Source: Sphingomonas sp. (lineage in GTDB: Bacteria; Pseudomonadota; Alphaproteobacteria; Sphingomonadales; Sphingomonadaceae). From it: a stretch of DNA of 40,969 bases. Of the stretch, positions 24,767 through 32,854 are shown one piece after another. Where the stretch lies: assembly GCA_030824725.1 (NCBI GenBank), contig JAPJRE010000001.1:1-40969 (forward strand), given 5' to 3'. Position numbers and translations under genes: made by a program. Under the pieces are notes generated by a model. It was not told the DNA's origin and did not search any database. It saw only the letters and a list, made by a program, of their open reading frames with translations. Each line of letters starts with the position of its first letter. Position 1 is the first letter of the stretch.

Positions 24767-25417
24767 ATGAAGTTTCTGCCACGGGCTGCGACTTTCGCAG
24801 CTGTGACTTTTTGCGCTGGCGCACTTGCGAATGCAGCCACGCTCAACCTGAGCCCGCTCCCGCAGCAGGAAGCGAAGACTCAGGCGACGGTGCAGCCCGC
24901 ACCGGCACAGGTTTCCAACGTCCTTGCTTCCCAGCAGGTTCCCGCGCCCCAGGCCGCGGTCGAGCAGCAGGGGGCCGATGCCGAGGACGATGCTCCCGAA
25001 TATGCCACCCTATCCGACGCGGTCGCCGCGCAGGAAGACATCGCCGCGCTCGAAGAGGATCGCGAGCTCCGCTGCCTCGCCACCGGCGTCTATTTCGAAG
25101 CCCGCAGCGAGCCGCTGTCGGGCCAGCTCGCGGTCGCCGACGTGATCCTCAACCGCAGCACCTCGGGCCGCTTTCCCGGTTCGGTCTGCTCGGTGGTGAC
25201 CCAGAAGGGCCAGTTCTCGTTCGTCCGCAAGGGCAAGCTGCCGACCCCCCCGGCCAACGCCCAGTGGCGCCGTGCGCTCGCCGTGGCACAGGTCGCCCGC
25301 AAGAATCTGTGGGAAAGCCCGGCCGGCGACGCGCTCTATTTCCATGCGCGCTACGTCAACGGCGCACAGGGCCGCGCCTCGGTCGCGACCGTGGGGAACC
25401 ACATCTTCTATCGCTGA
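24767..25417 (+). CDS. Exported cell wall hydrolase (SleB/Hydrolase_2 type)
   Basis: Peptidoglycan hydrolase of the SleB/CwlJ family (216 aa). Residues 1-23 form a signal peptide (ATFAAVTFCAGALANA). A low-complexity Gln/Pro/Ala linker runs to about residue 90, then the catalytic domain starts with CLATGVYFEARSEPLSGQLAV, holding the catalytic glutamate, followed by VILNRSTSGRFPGSVCSVV, GQFSF and ALYFHARYV. In sporeformers this family acts in germination; in non-sporulating alphaproteobacteria it is presumed to act in wall remodelling. It is followed by a strong terminator. Confidence 0.9.
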   Translation: MKFLPRAATFAAVTFCAGALANAATLNLSPLPQQEAKTQATVQPAPAQVSNVLASQQVPAPQAAVEQQGADAEDDAPEYATLSDAVAAQEDIAALEEDRELRCLATGVYFEARSEPLSGQLAVADVILNRSTSGRFPGSVCSVVTQKGQFSFVRKGKLPTPPANAQWRRALAVAQVARKNLWESPAGDALYFHARYVNGAQGRASVATVGNHIFYR

Positions 25418-25441
25418 TCGGGAGTCTCCCGCTCGCGCTTG

Positions 25442-25471
25442 AAAAGCCGCCGAAGCGATTCGGCGGCTTTT
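25442..25471 (+). terminator. Intrinsic terminator after the cell wall hydrolase gene
   Basis: Perfect 13-base stem AAAAGCCGCCGAA / TTCGGCGGCTTTT with a GCGA loop, 25 bases after the stop codon. The flanking A and T runs allow it to act in both directions, but only the plus strand has a gene before it. Confidence 0.9.
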
Positions 25472-25502
25472 CTGTGTTCGTGGAATGTTCTATGTTCCGG
25501 CA

Positions 25503-26000
25503 ATGAACGCGCTCACGCCCCTGCCCCCTGCCCTGACCCCCGAAGCCGAAGCGCTGGTCGCTGCCGACGTCGTGCGCGGCGTGTGCCGGATGCTGCTGCG
25601 CCACGATTGCGTGGCGATCGGCGAAGTGCCGCTGGAGGGCGGTCGGCGGGTCGACCTGATGGCGCTGGATGCACGCGGCAACATCGTGATCGTCGAGATC
25701 AAGGTGTCGCGCGCCGACCTGCTCGGCGATGCGAAATGGCCGGAATATCTCGACCATTGCGATCGCTTCTTCTGGGCGGTGCCGCAGGGGTTCGACCTGC
25801 GCCCGCTCGACCAGCCGCATTTCCTGCCCGAGCGCACAGGGCTGATCGTCGCCGATCGCTATGATGCGGCGGTGGCGCGCGAGGCGGCGACGGTGCCGCT
25901 GGCGGCGGCCGCCCGCCGCAAGGCCACGCTCGCCTTCGCCCGCCGCGCGGGACGAAGGCTGTTGGGGATTCTCGATCCCGACGTCGCCGACGGGTTCTGA
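25503..26000 (+). CDS. mmcB: MmcB family DNA repair protein (PD-(D/E)XK nuclease-like)
   Basis: Protein of 165 aa matching MmcB, a family tied to DNA damage repair in alphaproteobacteria. The nuclease-like core is visible: RRVDLMALDARGNIVIVEIK, with Asp and the E-x-K pair typical of PD-(D/E)XK folds, then SRADLLGDAKWPEYLDHCDR and FFWAVPQGF. Preceded by a terminator 32 bases upstream, so it must have its own promoter in that short gap or inside the hairpin region. The start is the ATG of MNALTPLPP; an in-frame start at 25485 is less likely. It converges on the ankyrin gene, with only 7 bases between the stops. Confidence 0.85.
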   Translation: MNALTPLPPALTPEAEALVAADVVRGVCRMLLRHDCVAIGEVPLEGGRRVDLMALDARGNIVIVEIKVSRADLLGDAKWPEYLDHCDRFFWAVPQGFDLRPLDQPHFLPERTGLIVADRYDAAVAREAATVPLAAAARRKATLAFARRAGRRLLGILDPDVADGF

Positions 26001-26007
26001 GCGCGGG

Positions 26008-26625
26008 TTAGAGCTTGGGGCCTGCCGCAGCGGCGGCGCGGCCGACCTTGGGGGCGTCGGCGAGCAGCTTGCCGATCGAGGGGTAGCGCGTTTCGCGCTT
26101 GGCATATTCGCGCGCCGAAAGGCCGCCGCCGAAATCGGCGCGATCGGGATCGGCACCGGCTTCCAGCAGCTTCTTCACCACTTCGGCGTCGTGCGCGAGC
26201 ACCGCGCGGATCAGCGGGGTGACGCCGCCATTGTTCGCCAGGTTGACATTCGCCTTCTTGGCGAGCAGCGCGTCGACGCCCGGCGTCCAGCCGAGTCCGG
26301 CGGCGAAGATCAGCGGCGTGTTGCCGTCGCGATCCTGGATGTTCACGTTGATGCCAGGCTGGTTGATCAGCACGGTGAGGTAGGTCGGGTCCTGCCGCTT
26401 GACGACGATGTGCAGCGCCGCCTCGCCGCTGCCATACGGATCCTTCACATTCACCATCGAGACGGCCTTGTCCCTCAGGAACTCGTTGACCTTGTTCCCG
26501 TCCTGCTTACGGATCGCGTCGAGGAACTGGATGCTCTCGCGCGGCTGGCCCATGCCCTGGGCGAGCGCCGGAAGCGGCAGGAGGAGAAGCGCCGCGGCGG
26601 CGGCAGAGGCGAGACGGAACGTCAT
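26008..26625 (-). CDS. Exported ankyrin repeat protein
   Basis: Periplasmic ankyrin-repeat protein of 205 aa. Residues 1-22 are a signal peptide (LASAAAAALLLLPLPALAQ). Three to four ankyrin repeats follow, seen as GEAALHIVVKRQDPTYLTVLI, then DGNTPLIFAAGLGWTPGVDALL and GVTPLIRAVLAHDAEVVKKLL with GADPDRADFGG. Such proteins bind partners and have no enzymatic motif; no partner is evident from neighbours. It is divergent from the SCO1-like gene (71-base gap). Confidence 0.88.
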   Translation of the reverse strand: MTFRLASAAAAALLLLPLPALAQGMGQPRESIQFLDAIRKQDGNKVNEFLRDKAVSMVNVKDPYGSGEAALHIVVKRQDPTYLTVLINQPGINVNIQDRDGNTPLIFAAGLGWTPGVDALLAKKANVNLANNGGVTPLIRAVLAHDAEVVKKLLEAGADPDRADFGGGLSAREYAKRETRYPSIGKLLADAPKVGRAAAAAGPKL

Positions 26626-26696
26626 TGCTGGATCGGTACCTTCGATACTGGCGACGGATGCGGCGACCCTCCTAGCAAAGACTGGTGGTGGTTACC

Positions 26697-27278
26697 ATGA
26701 ACTGGATGTTTCGCACGCTGATACCTTTCGCAATGCTGGCGCTTTCGGGCTGCGGGGCGGGCGGCGCCAGCGAGCCGCCGCTGGCAGGTGCGCGGATCGG
26801 CGGGCCGTTCACGCTGATCGATCAGAACGGCAAGACGGTCACCGATGCCGCCTTCGCGGGCAAATACCGCATCGTCTATTTCGGCTACACCTATTGCCCG
26901 GACGTGTGCCCGACCGACCTGACCAAGATCGGCGCGGCGCTACGCACGCTGGACAAGCAGGCGCCGCGCACCGCGCAGAAAATCGTGCCGCTGTTCATCA
27001 CGGTCGATCCCGAGCGCGACACGCCGGCGCAGCTCAAGCAATATGTCGGCAATTTCCATCATAGGCTGGTGGGCCTCACCGGCAAGCCGCAAGCGATCGC
27101 GCAGGTGGCAAAGACCTATGCCGTCGCCTATATGAAGCAGCCTACGCCATCGGGCTATCTGATGGGTCACACGGAGGTGGCCTATCTGATGGGGCCGGAC
27201 GGCAAGCCGATCACCAGCCTGCCGCTGGAAAAGGATCCCAAGGCGATCGTCGCCGAGCTTGAGCATTGGGTGCGTTGA
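26697..27278 (+). CDS. SCO1/SenC family lipoprotein (copper chaperone/thioredoxin fold)
   Basis: Membrane-anchored thioredoxin-fold protein of 193 aa that in relatives helps insert copper into cytochrome c oxidase. The N-terminal signal ends in the lipobox LSGCG, so Cys near residue 18 is lipidated. The metal-binding CPDVCP motif and the distal histidine in MGHTEVAYLM are both present, with FITVDPERDTP between them. The start is the ATG of MNWMF; a start four codons upstream is possible. No oxidase subunit genes are in the window. The stop overlaps the next gene start (TTGA). Confidence 0.93.
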   Translation: MNWMFRTLIPFAMLALSGCGAGGASEPPLAGARIGGPFTLIDQNGKTVTDAAFAGKYRIVYFGYTYCPDVCPTDLTKIGAALRTLDKQAPRTAQKIVPLFITVDPERDTPAQLKQYVGNFHHRLVGLTGKPQAIAQVAKTYAVAYMKQPTPSGYLMGHTEVAYLMGPDGKPITSLPLEKDPKAIVAELEHWVR

Positions 27279-27709
27279 CCATCAGATTCTGGGAAGATCT
27301 GCCTTTGGAGGCCCTGGACCGCGCGCAGTGGGAAGCCCTGTGCGACGGCTGCGGCAAATGCTGCCTGCACAAGCTCGAGGACGAGGAGACCGGCGAGCTG
27401 TTCGCGACCAACGTCGCCTGCAAGCTGCTCGATCGCCGCATGGGGCTGTGCAAGGATTACAAGCACCGCCGCGCCTATGTGCCCGAATGCGTGCGGCTGA
27501 CGACGCGCAACGTCCGCGACATCGAGTGGCTGCCCACCACCTGCGCCTATCGCCTGCGCGCCAATGGCGAGAAGCTCCCCGACTGGCACTATCTCGTCTC
27601 GGGCGACCGCGAGGCCGTGCACCAGGCGGGGGAATCGACCCGGGGCTGGACCATCTCCGAGGACGATGCAGGGGATCTCGAACACCACATGACGGACCGC
27701 CGCCTTTGA
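27275..27709 (+). CDS. YcgN family cysteine-cluster protein (UPF0260)
   Basis: Protein of 144 aa in the YcgN/UPF0260 family. Cysteines are clustered as CDGCGKCCLHK, CKLL, GLCKDY, PECVRL and TTCAYRL, suggesting a zinc or iron-sulfur site, but the function is not established. The start is inferred as TTG at 27275, which overlaps the SCO1-like stop in TTGA, mirroring the ATGA couplings elsewhere in the window; the next TTG upstream (27266) would add three residues. No ATG or GTG fits. Its own stop overlaps the next gene in the same TTGA manner. Confidence 0.88.
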   Translation: MTIRFWEDLPLEALDRAQWEALCDGCGKCCLHKLEDEETGELFATNVACKLLDRRMGLCKDYKHRRAYVPECVRLTTRNVRDIEWLPTTCAYRLRANGEKLPDWHYLVSGDREAVHQAGESTRGWTISEDDAGDLEHHMTDRRL

Positions 27710-28377
27710 TCGAGGGGCTCGAAGTGATCCGCCATCCCCGCGCGCGGCGGATGCGGCTCGCGATCGATCCCCGCGACGGCAAGGTGCGGCTGACCATCCC
27801 GCCGCGCGCCTCGCTCGCCAAGGCAATGCAATGGGTGGGCGAGCAGCAGGTCTGGATCGACGCGCAGCGCGAGCGGTTGCCGGGGGGGCGGCCGTTCGTG
27901 CCGGGCGCGTGCGTGCCGTTCGGTGACGGCGAACTGACGATCGTGTGGCCGGTTGCTGGAGTACGCGGCGTGCGGCGCGAAGGCGAACAACTACTGTGCG
28001 GCGGGACCGAGGAAGGTCTCGGCCGCCGCGTCGACCGCTGGCTTCGCGCCGAGGCGCTGCGGGTGTTGAGCGACGAGACCGCGCACTATGCCGCGCTCGC
28101 CGGGGTGCGGGTCACCAAGGTGGCGATCAGCGATGCGCGAAGCCGCTGGGGAAGCTGCGCGTCGACGGGGGTGATCCGCTACAGCTGGCGGCTGATCCTG
28201 GCGCCGAGCGAAGTGCGCCGGGCGACGGTGGCGCATGAAGTCGCGCATCGCGTCCATATGAACCACGGCCCCGATTTCCACGCGTTGGTCGAGCAGCTCT
28301 ACGGCGCCGACCCTACGCCGCATCGGCACTGGCTGCGCAAACATGGTGCCGGCCTGCACTGGATCGGGCGGGAATAG
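27706..28377 (+). CDS. YgjP-like zinc metallopeptidase (M48/DUF45 type)
   Basis: Cytosolic metallopeptidase-like protein of about 223 aa. The zinc motif is HEVAHRVHMNH with the third ligand in HGPDFHALVEQL, and SDARSRWGSCASTGVIRYSWRLILAP before it is the hallmark of the YgjP family. No signal peptide. The start is uncertain: TTG at 27706 overlaps the YcgN stop in TTGA; GTG at 27724 is the alternative. The run from 26697 to 28377 looks like one transcript. The substrate is unknown. Confidence 0.88.
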   Translation: MIEGLEVIRHPRARRMRLAIDPRDGKVRLTIPPRASLAKAMQWVGEQQVWIDAQRERLPGGRPFVPGACVPFGDGELTIVWPVAGVRGVRREGEQLLCGGTEEGLGRRVDRWLRAEALRVLSDETAHYAALAGVRVTKVAISDARSRWGSCASTGVIRYSWRLILAPSEVRRATVAHEVAHRVHMNHGPDFHALVEQLYGADPTPHRHWLRKHGAGLHWIGRE

Positions 28378-28394
28378 CGTCCCGCCTGCCAGTC

Positions 28395-28416
28395 CCCCTC
28401 CCGCCTGCGGGCGGGG
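28395..28416. repeat. C-rich hairpin (CCCTCCC repeat family)
   Basis: CCCCTCCCGC and GCGGGCGGGG form a stem with one mismatch and a 2-base loop, between converging genes (metallopeptidase and penicillin-binding protein). It resembles the hairpins at 15021-15047 and 40321-40338, suggesting a dispersed family at gene ends. Confidence 0.55.
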
Positions 28417-28439
28417 AGATTAGAGCAGTGCCCCGCCCC

Positions 28440-30587
28440 TCAATATTCGTCGTTGGGCCGCTGGCGATCCTGCGGCGCGGGCTGGCGCTGCGGTTGGCGG
28501 GGTTGCTGTTGCTGCGCCGGTGGGCGACCGGTCATCCGGTTGATCCAGTCGCGGTCGAGCCGCTCGCCCTGCTGCTGGACGGGCGCCGGGCGTCCCCCCT
28601 GCTGGACCGGCTCGGTGCCGTCCATGCCCTCGCTGTCCTGCGGCTCGGTTGGCACCTGCGGGGGTTGGGCGATCGGATTGCCGTCCGGATCGACCATCAT
28701 GCCATTGTCGGGCGCGCCATATGCGTCCTCGTCGGGCTCGAGCATGTTGTCCGGCGGGGTCAGCTCCGTCTCGAACTGCTCGACCGGCCGGTTGGCCACT
28801 GCCTGGATCATGAAGTCATGGAAGGCACGCGCCGGGGCGCGTCCACCCTGCAGGCCCGGCACCACCTTGGCATCGTCGCGGCCCATCCACACGCCGGTGG
28901 TGAGGCCGCTGGAGAAGCCGATGAACCAGCCGTCCTTATTCGAGCTGGTTGTGCCGGTCTTGCCCGCCACCGGGCGGCCGATCTGCGCGGCGCGACCGGT
29001 GCCGGTCGCCACCGCGGTTTGCATCAGGTCGATCATCTGCGCCGCGACATAGTTGGCGACCAGCACATGACTCGTGTCCACCTCGTGCTGGTAGATCACG
29101 CGGTTGTTGGCGGTCACGCGGGTGATGCCATAGGGCGTCACCGCCACGCCATTGTTGCCCACGGAGGCGAAAGCGCGGGTCATGTCGATCAGGCGGACGT
29201 TCGAGGTGCCGAGCACCATCGCGGGCTGGGTGTTGATCGGCGTGGTGATGCCGAAGCGCCTGGCCATGTCCGCCACGGTGGTGAAGCCCACTTCCTGGCC
29301 CAGCTTCGCTGCGATCGTGTTGACCGAATAGGCGAAAGCGGTGCGGATCGTGATCGGACCGCTGTTGCGGCGCGAATCGTTGCGCGGGGTCCAGCCGTCG
29401 ATCGTCACCGGCTCGTCGACCACCACATCGTCGGGCTTGTGCCCGGCTTCGAGCGCCGAGAGATAGACGAACAGCTTGAACGACGAACCCGGCTGGCGCT
29501 GCGCCTGGGTCGCGCGATTGTAGATCGAGGACACATAATCCTTGCCGCCCACCATCGCCCGTACCGCGCCGTCCCGTTCGATCGAGACGAGCGCACCCTG
29601 TGCCCCGTCCGGCGCATTGGCGCGGATCGCCTCGTCGGCGCTGCGCTGCATGTTGAGGTCGAGCGTCGTCCACACGTCGAGCGGCGCCTCGGTCTCGTCG
29701 ATCAGCGTCTCCAGCTGGGGCAGCGCCCAGTCGGTGAAGTAGCGGACGCTGTTCTGCTTGGGCTCGGGCGCCAGCTGCACGGCGTGCGGATCGGTGCTGT
29801 TGGCCTGGGCCTCGCTGATCTTGCCGGCATCGGCCATCAGCTTGAGCACCACCGTCGCGCGATCGACCGCGGCCTCGGCGTCGGCGGTGGGTGAATAATG
29901 CGACGGCGCCTTCACCAGGCCGGCGACGATCGCCGCCTCGCCCAGCGACAGGTTGGTCGCGGGATGGCCGAAGAACTTGCGGCTCGCCGCGTCGATGCCA
30001 TAGGCGCCGCCGCCGAAATAGACCTTGTTCAGGTAGAGCTCGAGAATCTCCTGCTTGCTGAACTTGCGCTCGAGCGCCAGCGCCAGGATCGCCTCGCGGA
30101 TCTTGCGGGTGACGCTGTACTTGTTGGACAGGAAGATCGTGCGCGCCACCTGCTGGGTGATGGTGGAGCCGCCCTGCAGGCGCCGGCCTTCGTCATGCAG
30201 TCGCTTGGCCACCCAGAAGATGCGCGCCACGCCGATCGGATCGACGCCCCAGTGCGATTCGAAGCGGCGATCCTCGGTCGCGATGATCGCGTCCTTCATC
30301 GCCTGCGGGATCTGGTCGTACTGGATCCACTCGCCATAGCTCGGCCCGAGCGAGACCAGCACCGTGCCGTCGACCGCGTGGACGCGGATCATCTGGCCAT
30401 TGGGCGAGGACTTCATCTGGTCGAAGCTGGGCAAGGTCGCCCGCGCCGAATAGACCGCAATCACCAGCGCGATGAAGGCGATCAGCGCCAACGCCACGCC
30501 GCTGATCAGCGACCAGAGGAAGAACTTCTTCCAGAAGGAGCCCCGGCGCCACCAGGGCGCAGCTGCGGTTTTCGATTTCACGGCCAT
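28440..30587 (-). CDS. Class A penicillin-binding protein (PBP1A type)
   Basis: Bifunctional peptidoglycan synthase of 715 aa. Residues about 20-46 are a membrane anchor. The glycosyltransferase 51 domain follows, with ATEDRRFESHWGVD (catalytic Glu about 105), GGSTITQQVARTIFLS and KFSKQEILELYLNKVYFGGGAYG. The transpeptidase domain has SSFK (about 368-371), SVN (421-423) and KTGT (543-546). From about residue 610 the protein is a disordered tail rich in Gln, Pro, Asp and Glu, ending RQRPNDEY. No outer-membrane activator gene is nearby. It is divergent from nothing close upstream; msrB ends 44 bases away on the same strand. Confidence 0.95.
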   Translation of the reverse strand: MAVKSKTAAAPWWRRGSFWKKFFLWSLISGVALALIAFIALVIAVYSARATLPSFDQMKSSPNGQMIRVHAVDGTVLVSLGPSYGEWIQYDQIPQAMKDAIIATEDRRFESHWGVDPIGVARIFWVAKRLHDEGRRLQGGSTITQQVARTIFLSNKYSVTRKIREAILALALERKFSKQEILELYLNKVYFGGGAYGIDAASRKFFGHPATNLSLGEAAIVAGLVKAPSHYSPTADAEAAVDRATVVLKLMADAGKISEAQANSTDPHAVQLAPEPKQNSVRYFTDWALPQLETLIDETEAPLDVWTTLDLNMQRSADEAIRANAPDGAQGALVSIERDGAVRAMVGGKDYVSSIYNRATQAQRQPGSSFKLFVYLSALEAGHKPDDVVVDEPVTIDGWTPRNDSRRNSGPITIRTAFAYSVNTIAAKLGQEVGFTTVADMARRFGITTPINTQPAMVLGTSNVRLIDMTRAFASVGNNGVAVTPYGITRVTANNRVIYQHEVDTSHVLVANYVAAQMIDLMQTAVATGTGRAAQIGRPVAGKTGTTSSNKDGWFIGFSSGLTTGVWMGRDDAKVVPGLQGGRAPARAFHDFMIQAVANRPVEQFETELTPPDNMLEPDEDAYGAPDNGMMVDPDGNPIAQPPQVPTEPQDSEGMDGTEPVQQGGRPAPVQQQGERLDRDWINRMTGRPPAQQQQPRQPQRQPAPQDRQRPNDEY

Positions 30588-30631
30588 GTACGGCGTGGTC
30601 GATTACAGGCTTGAGGGGCTTCCCACAAGGA

Positions 30632-31045
30632 TCAGGCGGCGGAAGCCCCAGCAGCGCGCGGCCGGAAATCGAGGCTGACCGAGTTCATGCAATAGCGCAG
30701 GCCCGTCGGCGGCGGCCCATCGGGGAAGACATGGCCGAGATGGCCGTCGCACCGCGCGCAACGCGCCTCGATCCGGCGCATGCCATGGCTGGTATCGGCA
30801 TGCTCGGTCACATGGTCGGGCGCCACCGGCTGGATGAAGCTGGGCCAGCCCGAGCCGGAATCATATTTGTCGATGCTGTCGAACAGTTCGAGCTGGCAAC
30901 CGGCGCAGCGATAGATGCCGTCGGCCTTGTTGTCGTTATAGTGCCCGGAAAACGCACGTTCGGTGCCCGCCTGGCGCAACACGTGGAACTGCTCGGGGGT
31001 GAGGCGCTTGCGCCATTCGGACTCGGAGAGATTCAGCTGTTCCAT
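30632..31045 (-). CDS. msrB: Peptide-methionine (R)-S-oxide reductase MsrB
   Basis: Repairs R-form methionine sulfoxide in proteins (137 aa). Structural zinc is held by two CxxC pairs, CAGC and CARC, and the catalytic cysteine is in [11 protein letters not shown] near the C-terminus. SGSGWPSF is the substrate-site motif. No signal peptide, so cytoplasmic. It lacks an attached MsrA domain. It lies between the PBP gene and crtZ on the same strand, separated by 44 and 51 bases. Confidence 0.95.
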   Translation of the reverse strand: MEQLNLSESEWRKRLTPEQFHVLRQAGTERAFSGHYNDNKADGIYRCAGCQLELFDSIDKYDSGSGWPSFIQPVAPDHVTEHADTSHGMRRIEARCARCDGHLGHVFPDGPPPTGLRYCMNSVSLDFRPRAAGASAA

Positions 31046-31096
31046 AGACCCAGGATGTGGGTCCGCGGTCCGGCTCCGTCAATCCGGTGAAGGCCC

Positions 31097-31597
31097 TCAA
31101 TCGGGGATGGTGATCCGCTGCACCACCGCACCGCTCTCGCGCAGCTGCGCCTTCAGCACCTCGGGCTTGGGGGCGTAGAGGAAGCCGAAGCTCACCGTGC
31201 CCTTGCGGGTGCGCACGGCGTGGTGGAGCCGGTGCGCCTGGACGATCCGCTTCATGTAGCTGGAGCGCGGGATGTAGCGGTGGCGGATCCGCTTGTGCAC
31301 GATCAGGTCGTGGAAGCCGAAATAGATCGCGCCGTACGCCGCGATCCCCGCCCCGATCCAGGTGAAGCCCGGCCACCAGCCGAGCTGCACGCCGCCGAGC
31401 AGCAGCACGAACGACGGCACCGCGAAGATCGCCGCATAGAGGTCGTTGAGCTCCCAATTGCCGGTGCGCGGACGGTGGTGGCTCTCGTGGAGGAACCAGC
31501 CGGGCCCGTGCATGATCCAGCGATGCGCGGCATAGGCGAACAGTTCCATGCCGAGCACGGTGGCGAGGAAGATCAGGACGGCGTTGAGCGGCGACAT
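31097..31597 (-). CDS. crtZ: Beta-carotene hydroxylase CrtZ
   Basis: Adds 3-hydroxyl groups to beta-ionone rings in the path from beta-carotene to zeaxanthin, consistent with yellow sphingomonad pigments. It is a diiron membrane enzyme with four histidine boxes: HRWIMH (about 25-30), HESHH (37-41), HDLIVH (96-101) and HRLHH (122-126). The start was set at MSPLNAVLIFLATVLGMELF, which aligns in length with other CrtZ proteins and follows a G-rich stretch; an ATG at 31633 would add 12 residues. No other carotenoid genes are in the window. It lies just downstream of a LysR regulator on the same strand. Confidence 0.92.
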   Translation of the reverse strand: MSPLNAVLIFLATVLGMELFAYAAHRWIMHGPGWFLHESHHRPRTGNWELNDLYAAIFAVPSFVLLLGGVQLGWWPGFTWIGAGIAAYGAIYFGFHDLIVHKRIRHRYIPRSSYMKRIVQAHRLHHAVRTRKGTVSFGFLYAPKPEVLKAQLRESGAVVQRITIPD

Positions 31598-31656
31598 GGC
31601 CCCCATGTAGGCGATCCCGCCGCGCCATTCCATTGACTTTGCCCAAAGAGGCAGGG

Positions 31657-32562
31657 TCACTCCTGGGGCATGTCCAGCAGATCCGCGCCCATCGCCGAGA
31701 TCAGCCAGTCGTGGAAGATCTGCACCGGCCGCAGCGTCAGCGCGCGGGGGCGGCAGACGAACCAGTAGCTGTAATGGCTCTCCACGGTCAGGTCGAACAG
31801 TTGCACCAGCCGCTCGTCGCGGGCGGACTGGTAGTGCGATTCGAGCATGAAGGCGACGCCGAGCCCCTGCGCGGCGGCTTCCAGCATCAGATTGCCCGAA
31901 TCGAACAGGTCGATCGCCGCCGGTTCGAGATCGGGATAGCCCGCCGCCATCCGCCAGGCGGTGAAGGTCTCGGGCATTTCGCGGTGAACCAGCGCGGTGA
32001 GCCGCGACAGGTCCATCGGGTCGCGCACCGGATTGGGCCCTTCGACCAGGCTGCGCGCGCCGATCACGTGGACTCGGTTGCGATCGAGCCGGCGCGAATA
32101 ATAGCCGGGGTCGATGTCGCGGGCGATGACGATCGCCGCGTCGAGCCCGTCGCCCAGCCGCGCCATGCCGTGGCTGCCGGTATCGACGTCGAGATGCAGC
32201 TCCGGGTGCCGCTTCTTGAGCTCGGGGAGGCGCGGCAGCAGCTGCTGCGTCGCATAGAGCGGCAGCACGCCGAGCCGGAGCCGCAGCAATTCGCTGCCGC
32301 TGGTCATCGTCTCGATCGCGTCGGTCATGGTGTCGAGCGCCGGCGCGATCAGGCTGAGCAGCCGGTCGCCGTCGTCGTTGAGCCGCAGCGACTGGTGCCG
32401 CCGCTCGAACAAGGGCTTGCCGATAAAGCGCTCGAGCGCCTGCACCCGCCGGCTGAGCGCGGGCGAGGACAGCGCCAGTTCCTCGGCGGCGGCCTTGATC
32501 GAGCCCAGGCGAGCGACCTGGACAAAGGCTTCGATCGCGGTGAGCGGCGGAAGGCGTCGCAT
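31657..32562 (-). CDS. LysR family transcriptional regulator (GcvA-like)
   Basis: DNA-binding regulator of 301 aa. The N-terminal winged helix-turn-helix reads LTAIEAFVQVARLGSIKAAA then ELALSSPALSRRVQALERFI, followed by the effector-binding domain from about residue 90. The arrangement resembles the GcvA subgroup. It is unusual in being on the same strand as, and directly upstream of, crtZ (24-60 bases) rather than divergent from a target. The start at MRRLPPLTAIEAFV is the usual N-terminus. A 7-base inverted repeat lies 40-66 bases upstream and may be an autoregulatory site. The effector is unknown. Confidence 0.9.
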   Translation of the reverse strand: MRRLPPLTAIEAFVQVARLGSIKAAAEELALSSPALSRRVQALERFIGKPLFERRHQSLRLNDDGDRLLSLIAPALDTMTDAIETMTSGSELLRLRLGVLPLYATQQLLPRLPELKKRHPELHLDVDTGSHGMARLGDGLDAAIVIARDIDPGYYSRRLDRNRVHVIGARSLVEGPNPVRDPMDLSRLTALVHREMPETFTAWRMAAGYPDLEPAAIDLFDSGNLMLEAAAQGLGVAFMLESHYQSARDERLVQLFDLTVESHYSYWFVCRPRALTLRPVQIFHDWLISAMGADLLDMPQE

Positions 32563-32601
32563 CGATCCGTCTCTCTTCTTTGGTGCGGTGCAGCAATGGG
32601 T

Positions 32602-32628
32602 TTGTGCGAACGATACCCGTCCGCACAA
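32602..32628. promoter_or_regulatory. Inverted repeat upstream of the LysR gene (possible operator)
   Basis: TTGTGCG (32602-32608) and CGCACAA (32622-32628) are perfect complements separated by 13 bases, located 40-66 bases upstream of the LysR ATG. LysR proteins bind interrupted dyads near their own promoters, so this is a reasonable candidate, unproven. Confidence 0.35.
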
Positions 32629-32737
32629 CCTCTTCCCGCTGGAGGGAATATCGCTCCGGACAATCGCGATTGCAAGCCATGCATCTACGCGGTGTAATTT
32701 TCGCACTTGCACAAAAACGTGCCGCACCGCACATAGG

Positions 32738-32805
32738 GGGTGCCTTTCAGGCATCCTCTCCTAAAACTTTCCAAGGCCGCCCTTTTTGAGGCGGCCCTTT
32801 TTTTT
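32738..32805 (+). ncRNA. Candidate small RNA ending at an orphan terminator
   Basis: The terminator below has no coding gene in front of it on the plus strand (LysR is on the minus strand). The preceding bases fold into a hairpin GGGTGCC-TTTCA-GGCATCC (32738-32756), with one G-U pair, followed by a single-stranded CU-rich stretch (TCTCCTAAAACTTTCC). A possible promoter is TTGCAC (32707-32712), 17 bases, CACATA (32730-32735), though the -10 is poor. The layout resembles trans-acting alphaproteobacterial small RNAs with CU-rich anti-ribosome-binding-site segments. It could instead be a leader attenuator of cdc48. Confidence 0.5.
32775..32805 (+). terminator. Intrinsic terminator upstream of cdc48
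   Basis: Stem GGCCGCC / GGCGGCC with an 8-base loop, then C and eight T (32798-32805), 49 bases before the cdc48 start. A strong terminator by any rule. Confidence 0.92.
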
Positions 32806-32854
32806 GCCTCCGCCGTTCTTAGCTTTCGGGCCTACCGCCACGAAGGAACCCAGA

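Noticed and set aside
28428..29894. Open frame of 488 codons on the plus strand
   Set aside because: Antisense to the class A penicillin-binding protein gene; no motif.
30974..30990. CACGTGGAAC half-site, possibly a fifth parS
   Set aside because: Only one half matches; the other arm (GCAA) does not. It lies inside msrB, far on the other side of the origin, so probably chance.
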